Positions 14,501 through 27,077 of a stretch of 64,000 nucleotides of DNA are shown piece after piece; position 1 is the first letter of the stretch, and every line of letters starts with the position of its first letter. The stretch is taken from positions 4,691,501 to 4,755,500 of the forward strand of contig JBBMNZ010000027.1 of assembly GCA_037954325.1 (NCBI GenBank), given 5' to 3'. The notes under the pieces are model-generated. The model was not told the DNA's origin and did no database searches. It saw only the letters and a program-made list of their open reading frames with translations. The position numbers and the translations under genes are program-made. The stretch comes from Fistularia commersonii (lineage: Eukaryota > Chordata > Actinopteri > Syngnathiformes > Fistulariidae).

Positions 14501-14982
14501 TTCTGACGAGATTTTTCAGAATTAGATTAAAGCGATAATAAGTTAATATTGATTTCAAAGGTAAACCGAATTGAACTGAATATTTAGAAATATAAACATG
14601 CAAAAGGCATCAATAATATATTCAACATGTGCGATTCCTTTGAACATGTAGGCCGAATAAAGTGTAAGATAAACAGAGCAGAAGTACAATATGCCGGTGG
14701 GAAAAGACGCCACTACCGTAAGAAAAAGATTTTCATTTAAACACACTCATGTGGCCAACTATCCCACACCCTGAGTCTTTTGGGAGCCATTATAACTGCG
14801 TCATAATATAAAAATACTGGATGACAGACAGATAAAAGGTACAACATCTGGATTGGTGCTGGACTCTGGTAGGAAATGGATGTCACAGTGGGGAGGATCA
14901 GAAGTTTATTGTATTAAACAAGTCAGCAATGTAGTGAGCATCTGAATCAATCTTTCTGATCAGTCTGTAATGCATGCATTTG
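8576..14982. other. Intergenic DNA with possible regulatory islands
   Basis: No gene found. Two repeat-free, mixed-composition blocks (about 13,500-13,700 and 14,080-14,280) stand out from the AT-rich surroundings and look like conserved non-coding DNA. This is judged by composition alone. Confidence 0.5.
12103..12138. repeat. (GGA)12 homopurine trinucleotide repeat
   Basis: Perfect GAG/GGA array on the plus strand, fully purine, so able to form triplex or G-rich structures. Confidence 0.9.
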
Positions 14983-14995
14983 AATAATAACAATA

Positions 14996-15044
<49 letters not shown>

Positions 15045-15054
15045 TGTTATTATT

Positions 15055-15105
<51 letters not shown>

Positions 15106-15155
15106 ATTATTGTTGTTATTGTTGTTGTTGGTGTGGTTGTGGTTGTGGTTGTTGT
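14983..15155. repeat. Compound (AAT)n-(TTG)n trinucleotide repeat
   Basis: About 60 bases of AAT/TAA repeat switch at 15045 to about 110 bases of TTG repeat with TTA interruptions and a GTGGTT tail. Long single-residue ORFs here (poly-Asn, poly-Leu, poly-Val) are artefacts of the repeat. Confidence 0.95.
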
Positions 15156-15337
15156 TTTTTATTATCATAGTTGTAATGATTCTGTGCAGCAAGCTGCACA
15201 TGTGGGTGCTACACAGACAGAGAGTGAGAGAAACTGAGGGAGAGGTGGAGTTTTACAGGATGTTATCAACATCCTGTCTGTGTGACCTGGTGCAAATTCT
15301 CATGTAAGAAAGCGATCTGCTGCCACGTCTCCCCGTA

Positions 15338-15339
15338 CA

Positions 15340-15368
<29 letters not shown>
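15338..15368. repeat. (CA)n microsatellite
   Basis: CA array of about 15 units. Confidence 0.9.
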
Positions 15369-15371
<3 letters not shown>

Positions 15372-15478
15372 GTCTATGTCACTGTCTTTGTGGGGACTTC
15401 ATTGTTTTTATTAATATACAATCCCTTGTACCCTTAACAACTGTAACTTTTGGAGTCCAGAATTTTGTTTAAAACGCA

Positions 15479-15483
<5 letters not shown>

Positions 15484-15517
<34 letters not shown>

Positions 15518-15533
15518 CACACACACACACACA
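15484..15533. repeat. (CA)n microsatellite with one CG interruption
   Basis: CA array of about 24 units with a single GC step at 15511. Confidence 0.9.
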
Positions 15534-18500
15534 ACTCATAAAGACGTGCATACACACATCCAGTGCACATAAGTTAAGAGAAGTCAGACCGTCTAACAAT
15601 ATATAGGTCAGAGGTTATAGGTTATAATACATTTAAAGTGTCCTATTTAAGCAAGATTTTCTAGAAACAAATGAATATGAATTAGCATTCTGCAATATGT
15701 GCCTACTTTTCCACCATAGTCCCTCTATGAGACTGAAATTGAAATTGAAAAAATTACTTTTATCAAATTATATACCAACAACAAGGTGCCATAAGGGAAG
15801 CAACAACAATATTGATTTCTGAATACATACAGAGCAAAAATGAGTGCTAAGCCTCAGATCTGAGTTGTGATATAAGTGTTATGTTGAAGTGCTGTTTGAC
15901 ACATTAGAAAATAATGATATTCCAGGTAATACATAAATACAGTTAACATAAACCCCAAAACAAAATCAAAGAGCCTATCTCATTGCGACAATATTCTGGT
16001 ATATATATATAATTCTTGTCCAAGCCATGTTAAAAACCGTCATAGTATTAAAAAGGTAAAATTCATGTGTGTTTGAATTTTCTATCCATAAAACTTAATG
16101 TGGGTCAAACCTTTTCTCGATCCAACAGCATGATTTCACCTTCGAATAGTTACGCTTTCCATTACTTGTCTTGTCTATAAAAGCAAGGCAAGTTCACACA
16201 TTGTGACTGTGTAAACATATTTTGAGAGAAAAAGTTTCCCCACTATGCTGGATATTCCACAGAACAACCACGAAAAGTTTTGATTCTTCTTCACAAAGTA
16301 ACGCCTACAAAAACTGCTGACACGGTGTTTTGTGCACCATCCAAAGTACAAGATTTTTTTTAAGAGATGTTGCCATTGTAGTGTTTTAATAAGTATTTTC
16401 TTAGTGCACTATGTGTGAAACAGGATGGCAAAAAAGTTTTCCCTGCAACTAGGTATTCCCTTCTGAATGATCCGCTACAACAGCAAACTTTTAAGTTAAC
16501 TGTTAAGTTTTAAGTTTTCTCCTGGATTGTTGATCCTGTGTATTTCAAACTTCGAATAAGTGCAAAGGAAAAGTTCCATCGTCACACACTTATAATAAAC
16601 TAGAGGTGTTTGCGGGTCAGATGATCACCAGTCCTCGGCCAAACAGATGGATGCTTTCACACTGTGGAGGGCTTAGCTGTGTGATCACGCAAGTATGCAT
16701 GCAGCCGTAGGAAGAAGCCATCGCCTGAGAAAGCATGAAAGGGGAGAGGAGAGAGGAGCCGTTCCGTCTCTCCCGGGAAGTCTGCTAATGTGAGAAAGGT
16801 GAGGTGCGAAGGCAGGTTGGGTTGAAGGGGTAGAGTTATGGTGAGGGTGCACGGGCCGCAGTCAGCCCAACTAATGATGGATGTGCAGAGCAGGGTTCGG
16901 GGGGGTAGGGGAGCCAAGAGGCGGGATTGGTTTTCCTGCTTTCTCAGTAGGCCTTAACAACCTCTCCTTTCTCTATCAAGAGAGGCGTATCCCTCCTCAA
17001 ACGCACAAGCACATCTCGTACACATAAAAAACACAGATCGAATGTACTCTTTTGACACATGTCGTTTTTTTGCCAAGTTACTAAACGTTATGAATCAGCC
17101 CGCAAACCTCCTGATTCCGTGATGAGGGGTCAGATGTGTGTTCAGGATTATCTCCATCGGTATCGCTGGCTGGCATCAGCTTGCTCTCAGCAAACCATCT
17201 CCGAGCTCTTTTATTACAGGAAATTGCGTGTGGAACAAGCACCAGCCTCAGTGACACATCAGCACGGGAGATGCCCGATGCCGTAGAGGAGGTCAGCCGG
17301 AGTCCATCGGCCGAGCTGGTATTTCCTTTGCTCATGTTGTGTCTCTGCTGTGGCAGCTGGATGTTTTTTCAGAAATTCAAAGAGAAGATTGTCGTCTGAA
17401 TTGTCTCAGGACGGTGTGACATCATGGAAGGGTAAATATTCAAGTCAAAGAGGGCCTTTAGTTTGCAGAGTAGTTATGATCGTGTTTGGCTCAGGCTGTC
17501 TTTGTTTTGGGTCGGGTTATAATACCCAGAGGTTGCGAGCATATCTCCGTGTGTGTGCGTGTGTCCGCGTGTGTGCACGTGTGTGCGCGCAGGCTTTTGT
17601 GTGTGTGTGTGTCTGCGTACATCATCCATGTGCGTGTGGTCCCGCTGAAATGATAGATGTGAACTGGGAGGAGCGTGAGGGGGCAGTAAACAGTGAAACA
17701 TGCATGTAGGAGGTCTGGGTAAAGACCAAAGCCAGAGCTGTCAGGATCCCAGACAGAGATACAGACAGATCCCATCCCTCCACAAACTGCCACTTGGTCT
17801 TCGAAACCTCATAAACCTTCACACCTTCCAGTTCGGGTTGATACAGGGGTCATCAGAAACTCATTGGGCACTACAACGAAGTTTTACTCTCCGTCCAAGT
17901 TTTTGTCCGTGCTTGCGCCTCCCAATAACCCGTAGATTCCACTAATGTGTTTTGTCCCTCTGGATGTTCCTGACGGGGTTTCCCATTACGATCAAAGTCC
18001 TGCAGCCATCTCACTGACACGCACAACAACGAGCCACAGATAAAAGTTTTCTTTCATGCATTTATGTTTCCCGGGAATGTTTGTTTTTTCAGTCTCGGCT
18101 GCAGTGCTTGTGTTGCTCCGCGCTGCGGACTGCAATGCACTCGGAGGTCAAAACACACACGGCAACATCTCACAAAACACAACAATACTTCACCAAAAAA
18201 AACAGAAACAAAACTCGAACATTTCACAGAACACAGCAGCATTTCATGCTCCCATAATCTTTGCCCGTTTTAAGTGTAACTTTATGCTCCGTTTACGTAC
18301 ATACAGTGATACGGCCCACAATGATCAGAACAACAAGATATAATGTTATCAGGCAGAATTTATCAATGTGGAGCGAAATGATTCAAATCGATTTTTGCCT
18401 AGTAGTGACCAATATTTTAGTCACATTTTGCAAGATTTACTTTAATACAATCTTTACATTTTTGGTATGATAACTTGTAAACTAATTAGCCTGAATGTAG

Positions 18501-19856
18501 TGTTAAGCATTAATTGAGAATTAATGGAAATTTGAGTAATTCATCTAACATAAATGTACCCATAATATCAAATAAAGTGTTTATACATTAAGTGTGTGTG
18601 AAAGACCAAGCAGCTGTTTTATCAGAAGGCAGTAACAGTAACTTAGATTGTAACTCACTTGTCCACCGACCCTTTGGCAGTTGTATCAGATATCTGATAA
18701 AGATGTCACAAATATTGTTACGACTGTAGTAAACATGTACATCAGTAATGGGTAACATATGTTTTCCTTTCATTTGTTGGTGCTTTTTCATGATTTGTAA
18801 GTTTGGAATGAGTCACTGAAGTGTGATCGTTGTGTCTGTGTGTGTTGTTTTGTGGAAGAGTGTGTTTCCACGCTGCAGAGATGTTAAATTATTTTGAATT
18901 TCTGTGTATAATGGGTATATTTTGCGTTTAGTGACAATGTGAAAGTAATAATTTTTTTGCTGGCTCTGCTTCTTCAGTTTCCCACAAACTGCATGTCCAT
19001 TTTTTATCTTTTGTGAAGTGTTTGTGAGGGAAAAAAATGAAAGTTTACGAAAAAGTAATAAATATTAGATACGCCTTGTGATGAAGGTTAACAGTAGACA
19101 ACGGTTACCTCGTCAGCAGTTGGACAACACTGACTGACTGCTTATCCCTGGATAAATCTGCTGTTGCCTGCAAAATATTTAAGAATTCGAAATTCAAATG
19201 TTTGACCAGAAGCAGAGATGTTACTGGTGATGAGGCAGACTTTGACCTGGGATCTGGACTCAGGATGCAAGGGTCTGCACAGGTTGTTCTTACATAACAT
19301 GGGATTTTAATCTTTTGTTGTTGTAATCTTTACAAAAGACATATCCAGTGTTTGTTTGGTCGTATTTGTTTCCAGCGTCGTTTCAGTGTCGGGACCTCAT
19401 TCCGCTGGGTGGGACGATGCAAGTGGGTATGCGGGCATGTGAAGGTGGAAGTAACCCTTCTTCTGACCCTCTTTGCGCCAAGGGGTCACACATTGTTCAG
19501 GAGGATGCAGACCACCAGGCTGATGGATGACCATTCAGACCCTTTCCCCGGGTTGAGTTTTACTCGGGAAATCGTAATTCACCCCCTGGGAGAGGCTAAA
19601 GGCGGACCGGGCCCTCTGCTCCGCGCCACAGTCATCCTCTCCGGGATTTAGACCCCAGAGAAAAAGCTTGAATGCCTTGATTACGCCTTGAGGAGGAGTT
19701 GGAGACATTCTTCAGCTACAGCTGTGGTTTTTTTTACTGATGAGAGCTGTGTCCCTGACAAATGCTTTAGAAAATTATATTTAACAGGTGGCTGGGTACA
19801 ACACACTTGGATCACAACATGCCCAAAATCTCTTTTCTGTCTTATATCTTTAATTT

Positions 19857-19857
<1 letters not shown>

Positions 19858-19887
<30 letters not shown>

Positions 19888-19900
19888 GTCTATCTGTCTA

Positions 19901-19971
<71 letters not shown>

Positions 19972-19990
19972 GCCTGTCTGTCTGTCTGTG
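19858..19990. repeat. Compound (TATC)n-(TGTC)n tetranucleotide repeat
   Basis: Starts as TATC units, passes through alternating TATC/TGTC units, then becomes TGTC with one TGCC variant. It runs on to a GT-rich stretch ending near 20040. Confidence 0.95.
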
Positions 19991-21391
19991 TTTGTGTGTG
20001 CAAACATGTGTGTTTCATACACACGCATGCATGTGTGTATATGAACGGCAGTGGAAGATGGTTTCTATAGACTCCCAATGGGATGCAGACAATAATAAAC
20101 CTTATTAAGGCCCAAGTGAGACTTACACCATTTTATCTGCCAAGTCAAATTATGTACAGTATTTCAAATGTTTTGCAACATGAAAATGTAGATCAAACCC
20201 TTTTGCCACATAAGACAAAAAAAAGCCCCCTCTCGCGGAAACCTTCTTGTTGAAACCACAATCGGTACTCTCACATCCCCAAACTTTGAAGGAAGGCTAT
20301 GAATTTCATGCTCCGAGTAATACTGAAAAACATCTTGAAATATTTTTCTCACACGGCCACAAAGCACGTGGACAAACAGTAACAAGTTGGAAAAAAAAAA
20401 CCCTACATAGTCCAAAAAATGCAGCACACTAGAATTTGATTTATTGTTTACCGTCCTTTCTTTTTAAACATTTTCACATGATATTTTAGACACATGCTTT
20501 TTGGTGGATTTTGTGTTTATTTAATTTGATTTATTGTTTTTTTCCAAGTTACAATCAATACTTCAAACAGAGAGCTGACGTTGGGGAAATAATCTCAACT
20601 AATGAAATTACGATTCAAATGATTCTAAATCAATTTGCGGTGATCAACTTGATCGTCAATTTGCCAACTTCTGGTGTTTCAATTTTTAGATTAATTGTAC
20701 GTGAGAAGATAAAGCGCTGTCATGGCGACAGCAGACACAGTAAATCTGTTGTGAAAAACAACTTTCAAAAAGGCAAAAACTTCAAAATATATACTTGAGA
20801 ACAAACTGATATTCAGCAGCACCACAGCCTCACAAAGACAAGGCCTATTTCAGAGACATGAGGATGTCAGGAAAATGAATAATTCACATCAGATATTAAC
20901 AATTGCATTTTACATTAAGTCATTCAAATCTGGCAAAAATTAAACCATTATCTATTACTGGAATTTCTGGTCTTACAATTTGGTTAATGGTTTATATTGT
21001 TTTTTAACCCGAGCACTTATTATAATATCAGCAAAGTATATTCTTCTGCGTTGGAAATTTTACAATAAAATTATGTACACAAAGACCTTAGGATAATCTA
21101 ATCTCGCAGGTTAGAGCCACCGGCCAACTCTAAAATCACAGAGAGATTAATGTTGCATTTTCCCCGGAAGGCAAATCCATCATTTTTCCTGCCTTTTACT
21201 CCATCATGACATCAGAGCTTAGCCCAGCTACCTAATGGGATCCGTGACCAAGACCGATGAGGCCTCGGCTCAGAGCAGGCCGTCGGAGCCCGGACCCCTC
21301 TGCCAAGTATTCAATTAGGGCCAGTAAGTAATTGAGTGTAGATGAGCTAGAGATTATCACTGGGCTGGATGTGGAAAGTCTCTGAAAGCGC

Positions 21392-21393
<2 letters not shown>

Positions 21394-21423
<30 letters not shown>
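21394..21423. repeat. (GT)15 microsatellite
   Basis: Perfect GT array following CGCG. Confidence 0.9.
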
Positions 21424-21431
<8 letters not shown>

Positions 21432-22573
21432 AAAGGGGAGGGAGAAAGAGAGAAAATCCTGCCTGTCATTAAGCAATTTTATAATAAAAGGAGGTCCAAC
21501 TTGAGCCATATAAACACTGACAAACAACTCTGGGGCTGTTTGAGATTTCTCGGACTTTCCTTTGTGTTGTTTTGCATCAATAAAACTCAAGTTGATCCAA
21601 AAGGACAGAGGAGTTGCCGAGGATCTACGGGTTGCCAAAGTCCGATATTCCCTGGCATTGAGCCGGCAAAGGTGAATTGATTCTTCCCTAGTGTTCTGCT
21701 TGAAGCCCTCAGATGATACGGCCACTGCACCCAAAAATGAGATACCGCTTAAAGTTTTATAAGCATCCATGTGCAGCAGTTTTATTTGATGACTGGTTTC
21801 CTGATTACATCATACCCTGGGATCCTCTGTGAGACCACAACCTTAGTTTATGCGTGCACCACCTCCCATGACCTTTCCTTAATAACGTCCTCTGAGATTC
21901 TTCGGGCAAATGTCTCTTCTTATCTATGTTTTACTGTTTTCTCTTGCCTTTGTGTTTCGCTGTAATTGTTAAAATAACAGGGATAAGTGACGGGGGGGAG
22001 GAGAGGCCATCTAGTTGTAAAATCAGGACGTATGTGTTATTTTCGTCACCTTTCGGCCAGTAACAGCATGTTAATCGCGGGCGGTCCGAGATGCTCCCAA
22101 TGTTTGTAAATGTCTTATACGTGCTAACATGTTATTGGGTCCCTTTTCCAAAATATTCTGCGGTGCAATTGTAAGAGAAGATCTGTAATCGGCATGTGTC
22201 CTCATGGTTTTAAATGCAGCAGAAACAACAAACAAACAATTTTCCTAAAAAAAAAAAAAAAGCCCGGCATAGATATCATCTGCTTCTCCGAAAGGAATCT
22301 CTTTAGAAAATGAGGGAATGGAATTGTTTGTCGTGTACATCAAGATAAGCAGCGCCTGCTGATCAAACTGTAATCCCTTTGTTATCAGACAGTGCTTTGA
22401 AAGAAACAGGAGAATATATTTTGACAAGTCTAATGTGCACTTTCCCTTCTGAGAGGATGGTCACACAGACCCCCCGACCACACGGCCGGGCATTATTGCT
22501 TTTCTATCTCTGTGTAGGAGTTCAAGGAACAGCCAAGGATAATGCGGCCCTTTCACTGTTTACATCTGATTCT

Positions 22574-22576
<3 letters not shown>

Positions 22577-22654
<78 letters not shown>
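22577..22654. repeat. (CA)39 microsatellite
   Basis: Long uninterrupted CA array. Confidence 0.95.
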
Positions 22655-22657
<3 letters not shown>

Positions 22658-25024
22658 TAAGAGAGAGGTCTTTTAATGTGGTTTGTTCTCATCGCTTTGA
22701 ACAAAGAATTAATGACTTTTAATGTTTATTTATTCAAAAAAAGAGAATATTATTCTTACTGCGGTGTTGGGTTCAGGGAATGCAAAACAGGAAAGATACA
22801 TGAAATGTAAAGCACGAGGGAGTCTTGGTGATAAATGACCACTAGAGGACGACATAAGTCTTTATAAATCACAAGCCTTTTACACCGTGGCTATAATTAA
22901 GGAGTTTGAGTTTAATGCTCAGGTAAAACATCTTTTTTAATTAATTACCAGCAAAAGGATTTTTTTCCGAGGGGATGGCATCTAAGATATCCCTCAGCAC
23001 TAGACCATATTCTGATAAGCTATTTCCTCTTTCTCATAAGTTTCACTATTTCCTGCTCATGTTTTGTTGCCTATTCTTGTGACTGGAGCTTTTTCATGAC
23101 CTTGAGTTACAAAAGCTGGATTTTCCCCTGTGAATGTGAATGTGAATGTGCGTGTGTTTGTGTATGTATTTGTATGTGTGTGCGTGAATGATGTGTGCAC
23201 AATTTAGTTACCATAGAGGATCCGCTTCAGTAGTTGTTTTATTTACGGGACAGGGTGTAAAGTACCACCATGCACATCTCGTGATACAAATGTATCCAAG
23301 CTTGTTATAAGTCTGTTGCTGCTTAATGACTTGTTTAATGAAATTCCCCTCTGGCATTTTTTTTTTCACATTTTTTTTTTCTTCCTTCTACAAAACCCTT
23401 CGAGTGATGCTGAAACCAAAACCAATTGACATTTAGCGAACTATTTAATTGTGTAAATTTAATCCATCTTCTCTTCAGGGTAATTTTACCCCTGCCATGT
23501 GATGGTCATTTTTGGATTTTAGTATTTAAACAGGGGAAGTATGTCATACCACTGTACTTTCTACCAAGGCTGTGGTCAACAACCTGGCCTACAAGCTCCT
23601 CCAAGCTGCACCCACACCACTGGAGCAAAATTTAAAAATAATCTCAATCTCAGTAGCACCTGTTGTTGTGTGGCTTCTTAGTCAGACAAAGGTTGTGTAA
23701 TTGATATGACTGACATCGTCGGTCTAACGATATCACAGGAGGCAGAGCTCGAAACCGCAGAGATGCTGTTCCTCAATTTAGGACGGATTCACATTAAAAA
23801 CCTCAAGTAAAAATTAAATAGAGAAAACAAAAATAAAAAAATAGTAATTTTAAGAATAAATAAATAGATAGCTGATAAATAGATAGATAAATAGATAAAA
23901 AGCACTGACCGGTTATCAGAACATGCTAAAGCAGATAAAAATCTATTTCTATGTACTAATGTTTTTGTTTTTGTCTTGCACAGTGCATTCATTATTTTAT
24001 TTTCCCATATGCACAAAGTTTTCAGTATCTTTTCTTTACGGTCATTTCATACACAGTTCCATTTCACCGGTAAATCTTTCATGTCTTCTAAATAATACAG
24101 ATATCAGCCCATATTATTGTTGATATTTTTATTCAAAACATTCAACACGAAGCTTAGAAATATCAATCGAGACGGAAATTTGTTTCGCAGGTAGCGTTCT
24201 GTCACCTTTCTGTCTCCCCACATCCTGCCTGGTGTCACACACACACATATAGGCAGTAAGCGCTGAAGTGTGATGCTCATGCTCCCCTGGCTCTGGGTCC
24301 CCGAGGACCCCTACCCCACCCTGGTCTTCCCCTCCACCTTGTCATCCCTCATATTCTTTTTCATTTAAGTTTTGTTTCATTTGAATACGAAACCCATTTA
24401 GCCCAAAGCCCTGTTTCAGCTAAACTACTTTGCTGGCGAGTTTTACTTCAGTTGAACAAACTCCAGGATTCTTCACACTGTCCGGTCACGGGGACGTCCC
24501 TCAAAATCCTGCCAAGTCGATTATTGTCATTTGATCTGGGAGTGAATGGACGGTGTTAAAAGGCTTGAAAGGAAAAAAAAAAGATGACATCACGGTGCAA
24601 TACATTCCATCCTCTCTGAGGTTTCACTCCAGCAAGACTTTATAAATGATGCGAATTGTCCACACCATGTCTTTTCACCATTTGTTCCTCTTTAAATGGA
24701 GAAGTTGCATGCTGGATTCTTCTCAGCCACCTTCATATGTTTCCGGTCCAGAGACAGATCAGGCGGTCAGGGATCACCAGCCTGCACTCACGAACGTGAA
24801 GACCACAAGCAGACGAGTGTACTAGCCGTTTCATCCATTCATCCAAGATGACATACTCACAAATATTTGCTTATTTACTGTTTACTGTTACAGCTTGTGG
24901 ATGGAGGCTCGATTTTAAAACACCGTCAGCTTAACGATTCAGACACTTTAATCGATTTAAACATACAATAAATCGGGTAAAGCACTGACTGCTTTTTACA
25001 GACTTACAGCCGTCTCAATGTCAG

Positions 25025-25029
<5 letters not shown>

Positions 25030-25115
<86 letters not shown>
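25030..25115. repeat. (GATA)21 tetranucleotide repeat
   Basis: Near-perfect GATA array. A short imperfect relative (AAATAGATAGAT) lies at about 23862-23900. Confidence 0.95.
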
Positions 25116-25230
25116 CCACAGTGACAAAGCCAAATGTTACAGTACAAGTAACAAATAAAAGCAGAAAATTTGAAATTGGATTTTTTTGTAAATGTTTAAA
25201 AGTGAAAGTAAATTGTACTTCTCTAAAACA

Positions 25231-25316
25231 AATGTGTGTGTGCGTGTGTGTGTATATGTGTGTGTGCGCGCGTGTGTATGTGTGTGTGCGTGTGTGTGTT
25301 TGTGTGTGTGTGTATG
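25231..25316. repeat. Interrupted (GT)n tract
   Basis: GT-rich, alternating purine-pyrimidine tract with CG and TA interruptions, about 115 bp from the GATA array. Confidence 0.85.
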
Positions 25317-27030
25317 AGCACTGAATGTCCGTGGGACACAAATTAATTAAACTTATCTATCTAACTTATCATTTTGAAATGAGAGTGTCCCCAGAACCTC
25401 CAAAGATTCTGTTGTCGTGCTGTGACACCTCCACCTCAGGCCCACATGTGTGTAGGATGTCATTCAGAGCCAGGGTGCTGCTGGTACTTCTGGAGGAACC
25501 TTTGGTTTGAATGGCATGAACTGATACCAATTAGAGGATATGAGTCCTGCATGTGTGTGAGTATAAACCTGTGTGGCCGAACGCCACTCTCCTTGCTTCC
25601 CAGGATGTGGGCTTTGCATTCACCTGTTTCTCCGGTGAGAGTGTCCTCAGCGCTCTCCCAGTTCCTCTCTGGCTGCCTATTCTCATCACAGTCGCACCCA
25701 TTCTTCTTCTTAGAGACACCGCCAACGTCTCGGCTCTCACGACACAACCTGCGTCCCTCAAACTGCCATTAAACATCTGGTCTGTTGCTATTAAAAAACA
25801 CTTTGAACCATGAAATCCAAAACGAAGAAAGAATTAAATAAATCGAGGCTGAAGGATGTAGATGTTAAAAAACAAAACAAAACATAATTTTCTGTTTTTA
25901 TTACATGCATGTACTTTTTTCATTTCATGTTCAATATACAGAAGTGAGCAGGGTGGGCTGTGGGTGTTTCATCCTAAATCCCATTTTATTTCAACATGTG
26001 AAGGTGAGCAGATCTGAAAGGTCAACCAAGACAAGGAACTCAAAATGACTAAAATACCAACCCATTAATTTAAAGGAAAAGGGTTCCTCAGTAAATCAGG
26101 GAGGGCTTCTAATATGTCTCTTTGTCTAAATTCTGTTCTCTTTTCTCAAATTGCACTTTTTCCATGAAACGGCACTTGCTTCTGCAGATGAGGATCGATA
26201 GTTTGGACACAGGCTGTTTGTCACTCATCTCTGATGGTTTGTTGTGGGAAGCCTCAGACGCCGCAAAGAAATGTTGCAATACAGCAAGAACCACATTGCA
26301 GACGCTGGAAATGTGTGCGAAAAGAGACACAGTTAGCAGAAATGTCCAGAGACATGTGGCTCCAGCTCTTCCTGTTGCCCCTTCCAGCAACAGTGGGAAA
26401 AAAATCAGAAAAATACTTACAGTATTGAAAAGATTCATTCAAATAATGAATGGAAATCTTTCCTAACAGCTGGGAGGGAAGTTTTGGTTTGTGGAGATTC
26501 TTCATTAGTGTGGACCCGAGATTTGTGTTGAAATTAGTTCTGTAATTTTCTTTAAGGTCATATTATTTTTGACTGCCCTCTAATGAGATTAACAACTGAA
26601 ATTTTTCTGAAATTCAGAAATCATTTATAAAATTTACCTTACATGTCCCCCCCCCACACACACACACTCACAGGCCCTAAGAATGGCCAGAAATTAGATT
26701 TCACATATACATGATAATAAATACTTCCATAAACAAGCCTGAGAACAATACTTATGAGATACTTGCCATTTTGGCTTGAGAAACCAGTATATTGTATATT
26801 ATATATTGTATACTGAATATATCATGTTTTTTTGTTTGTTTCCTATTGCAGGGGCACTCTGATTCCATGTTGGGTGGATGTTAAAGATTTTCAGAAGGTA
26901 GAATATTAATCCAATGTGTACGTGGGAGGGGCGGGTGGCGCGCTTCCTGTTACGGGCTCTAGCTGTGTTTCTGTTCTGTGGAACCTGAAGAAAACTCCCC
27001 AATGTAGAGTAGACATACACTGGAATGTAT

Positions 27031-27031
<1 letters not shown>

Positions 27032-27070
<39 letters not shown>
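27032..27070. repeat. (CA)n microsatellite
   Basis: Perfect CA array. A GT-rich tract with TATATA follows at 27178-27240. Confidence 0.9.

Positions 27071-27077
<7 letters not shown>

Larger units (their letters stand above)
15156..19857. other. Intergenic DNA, no gene found
   Basis: AT-rich to about 16.6 kb. A GC-richer block at about 17,060-17,460 is open in several frames on both strands without a recognisable protein. GT-rich simple sequence lies near 17,550-17,615. Confidence 0.6.

Noticed and set aside
14947..15307. ORFs of poly-Asn, poly-Tyr, poly-Ile, poly-Val and poly-Leu
   Set aside because: They are pure translations of the AAT/TTG trinucleotide repeat.
19858..25115. Regular short repeats that could suggest a CRISPR or satellite array
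   Set aside because: Unit lengths are 2-4 bases without spacers; they are ordinary microsatellites in a vertebrate genome.
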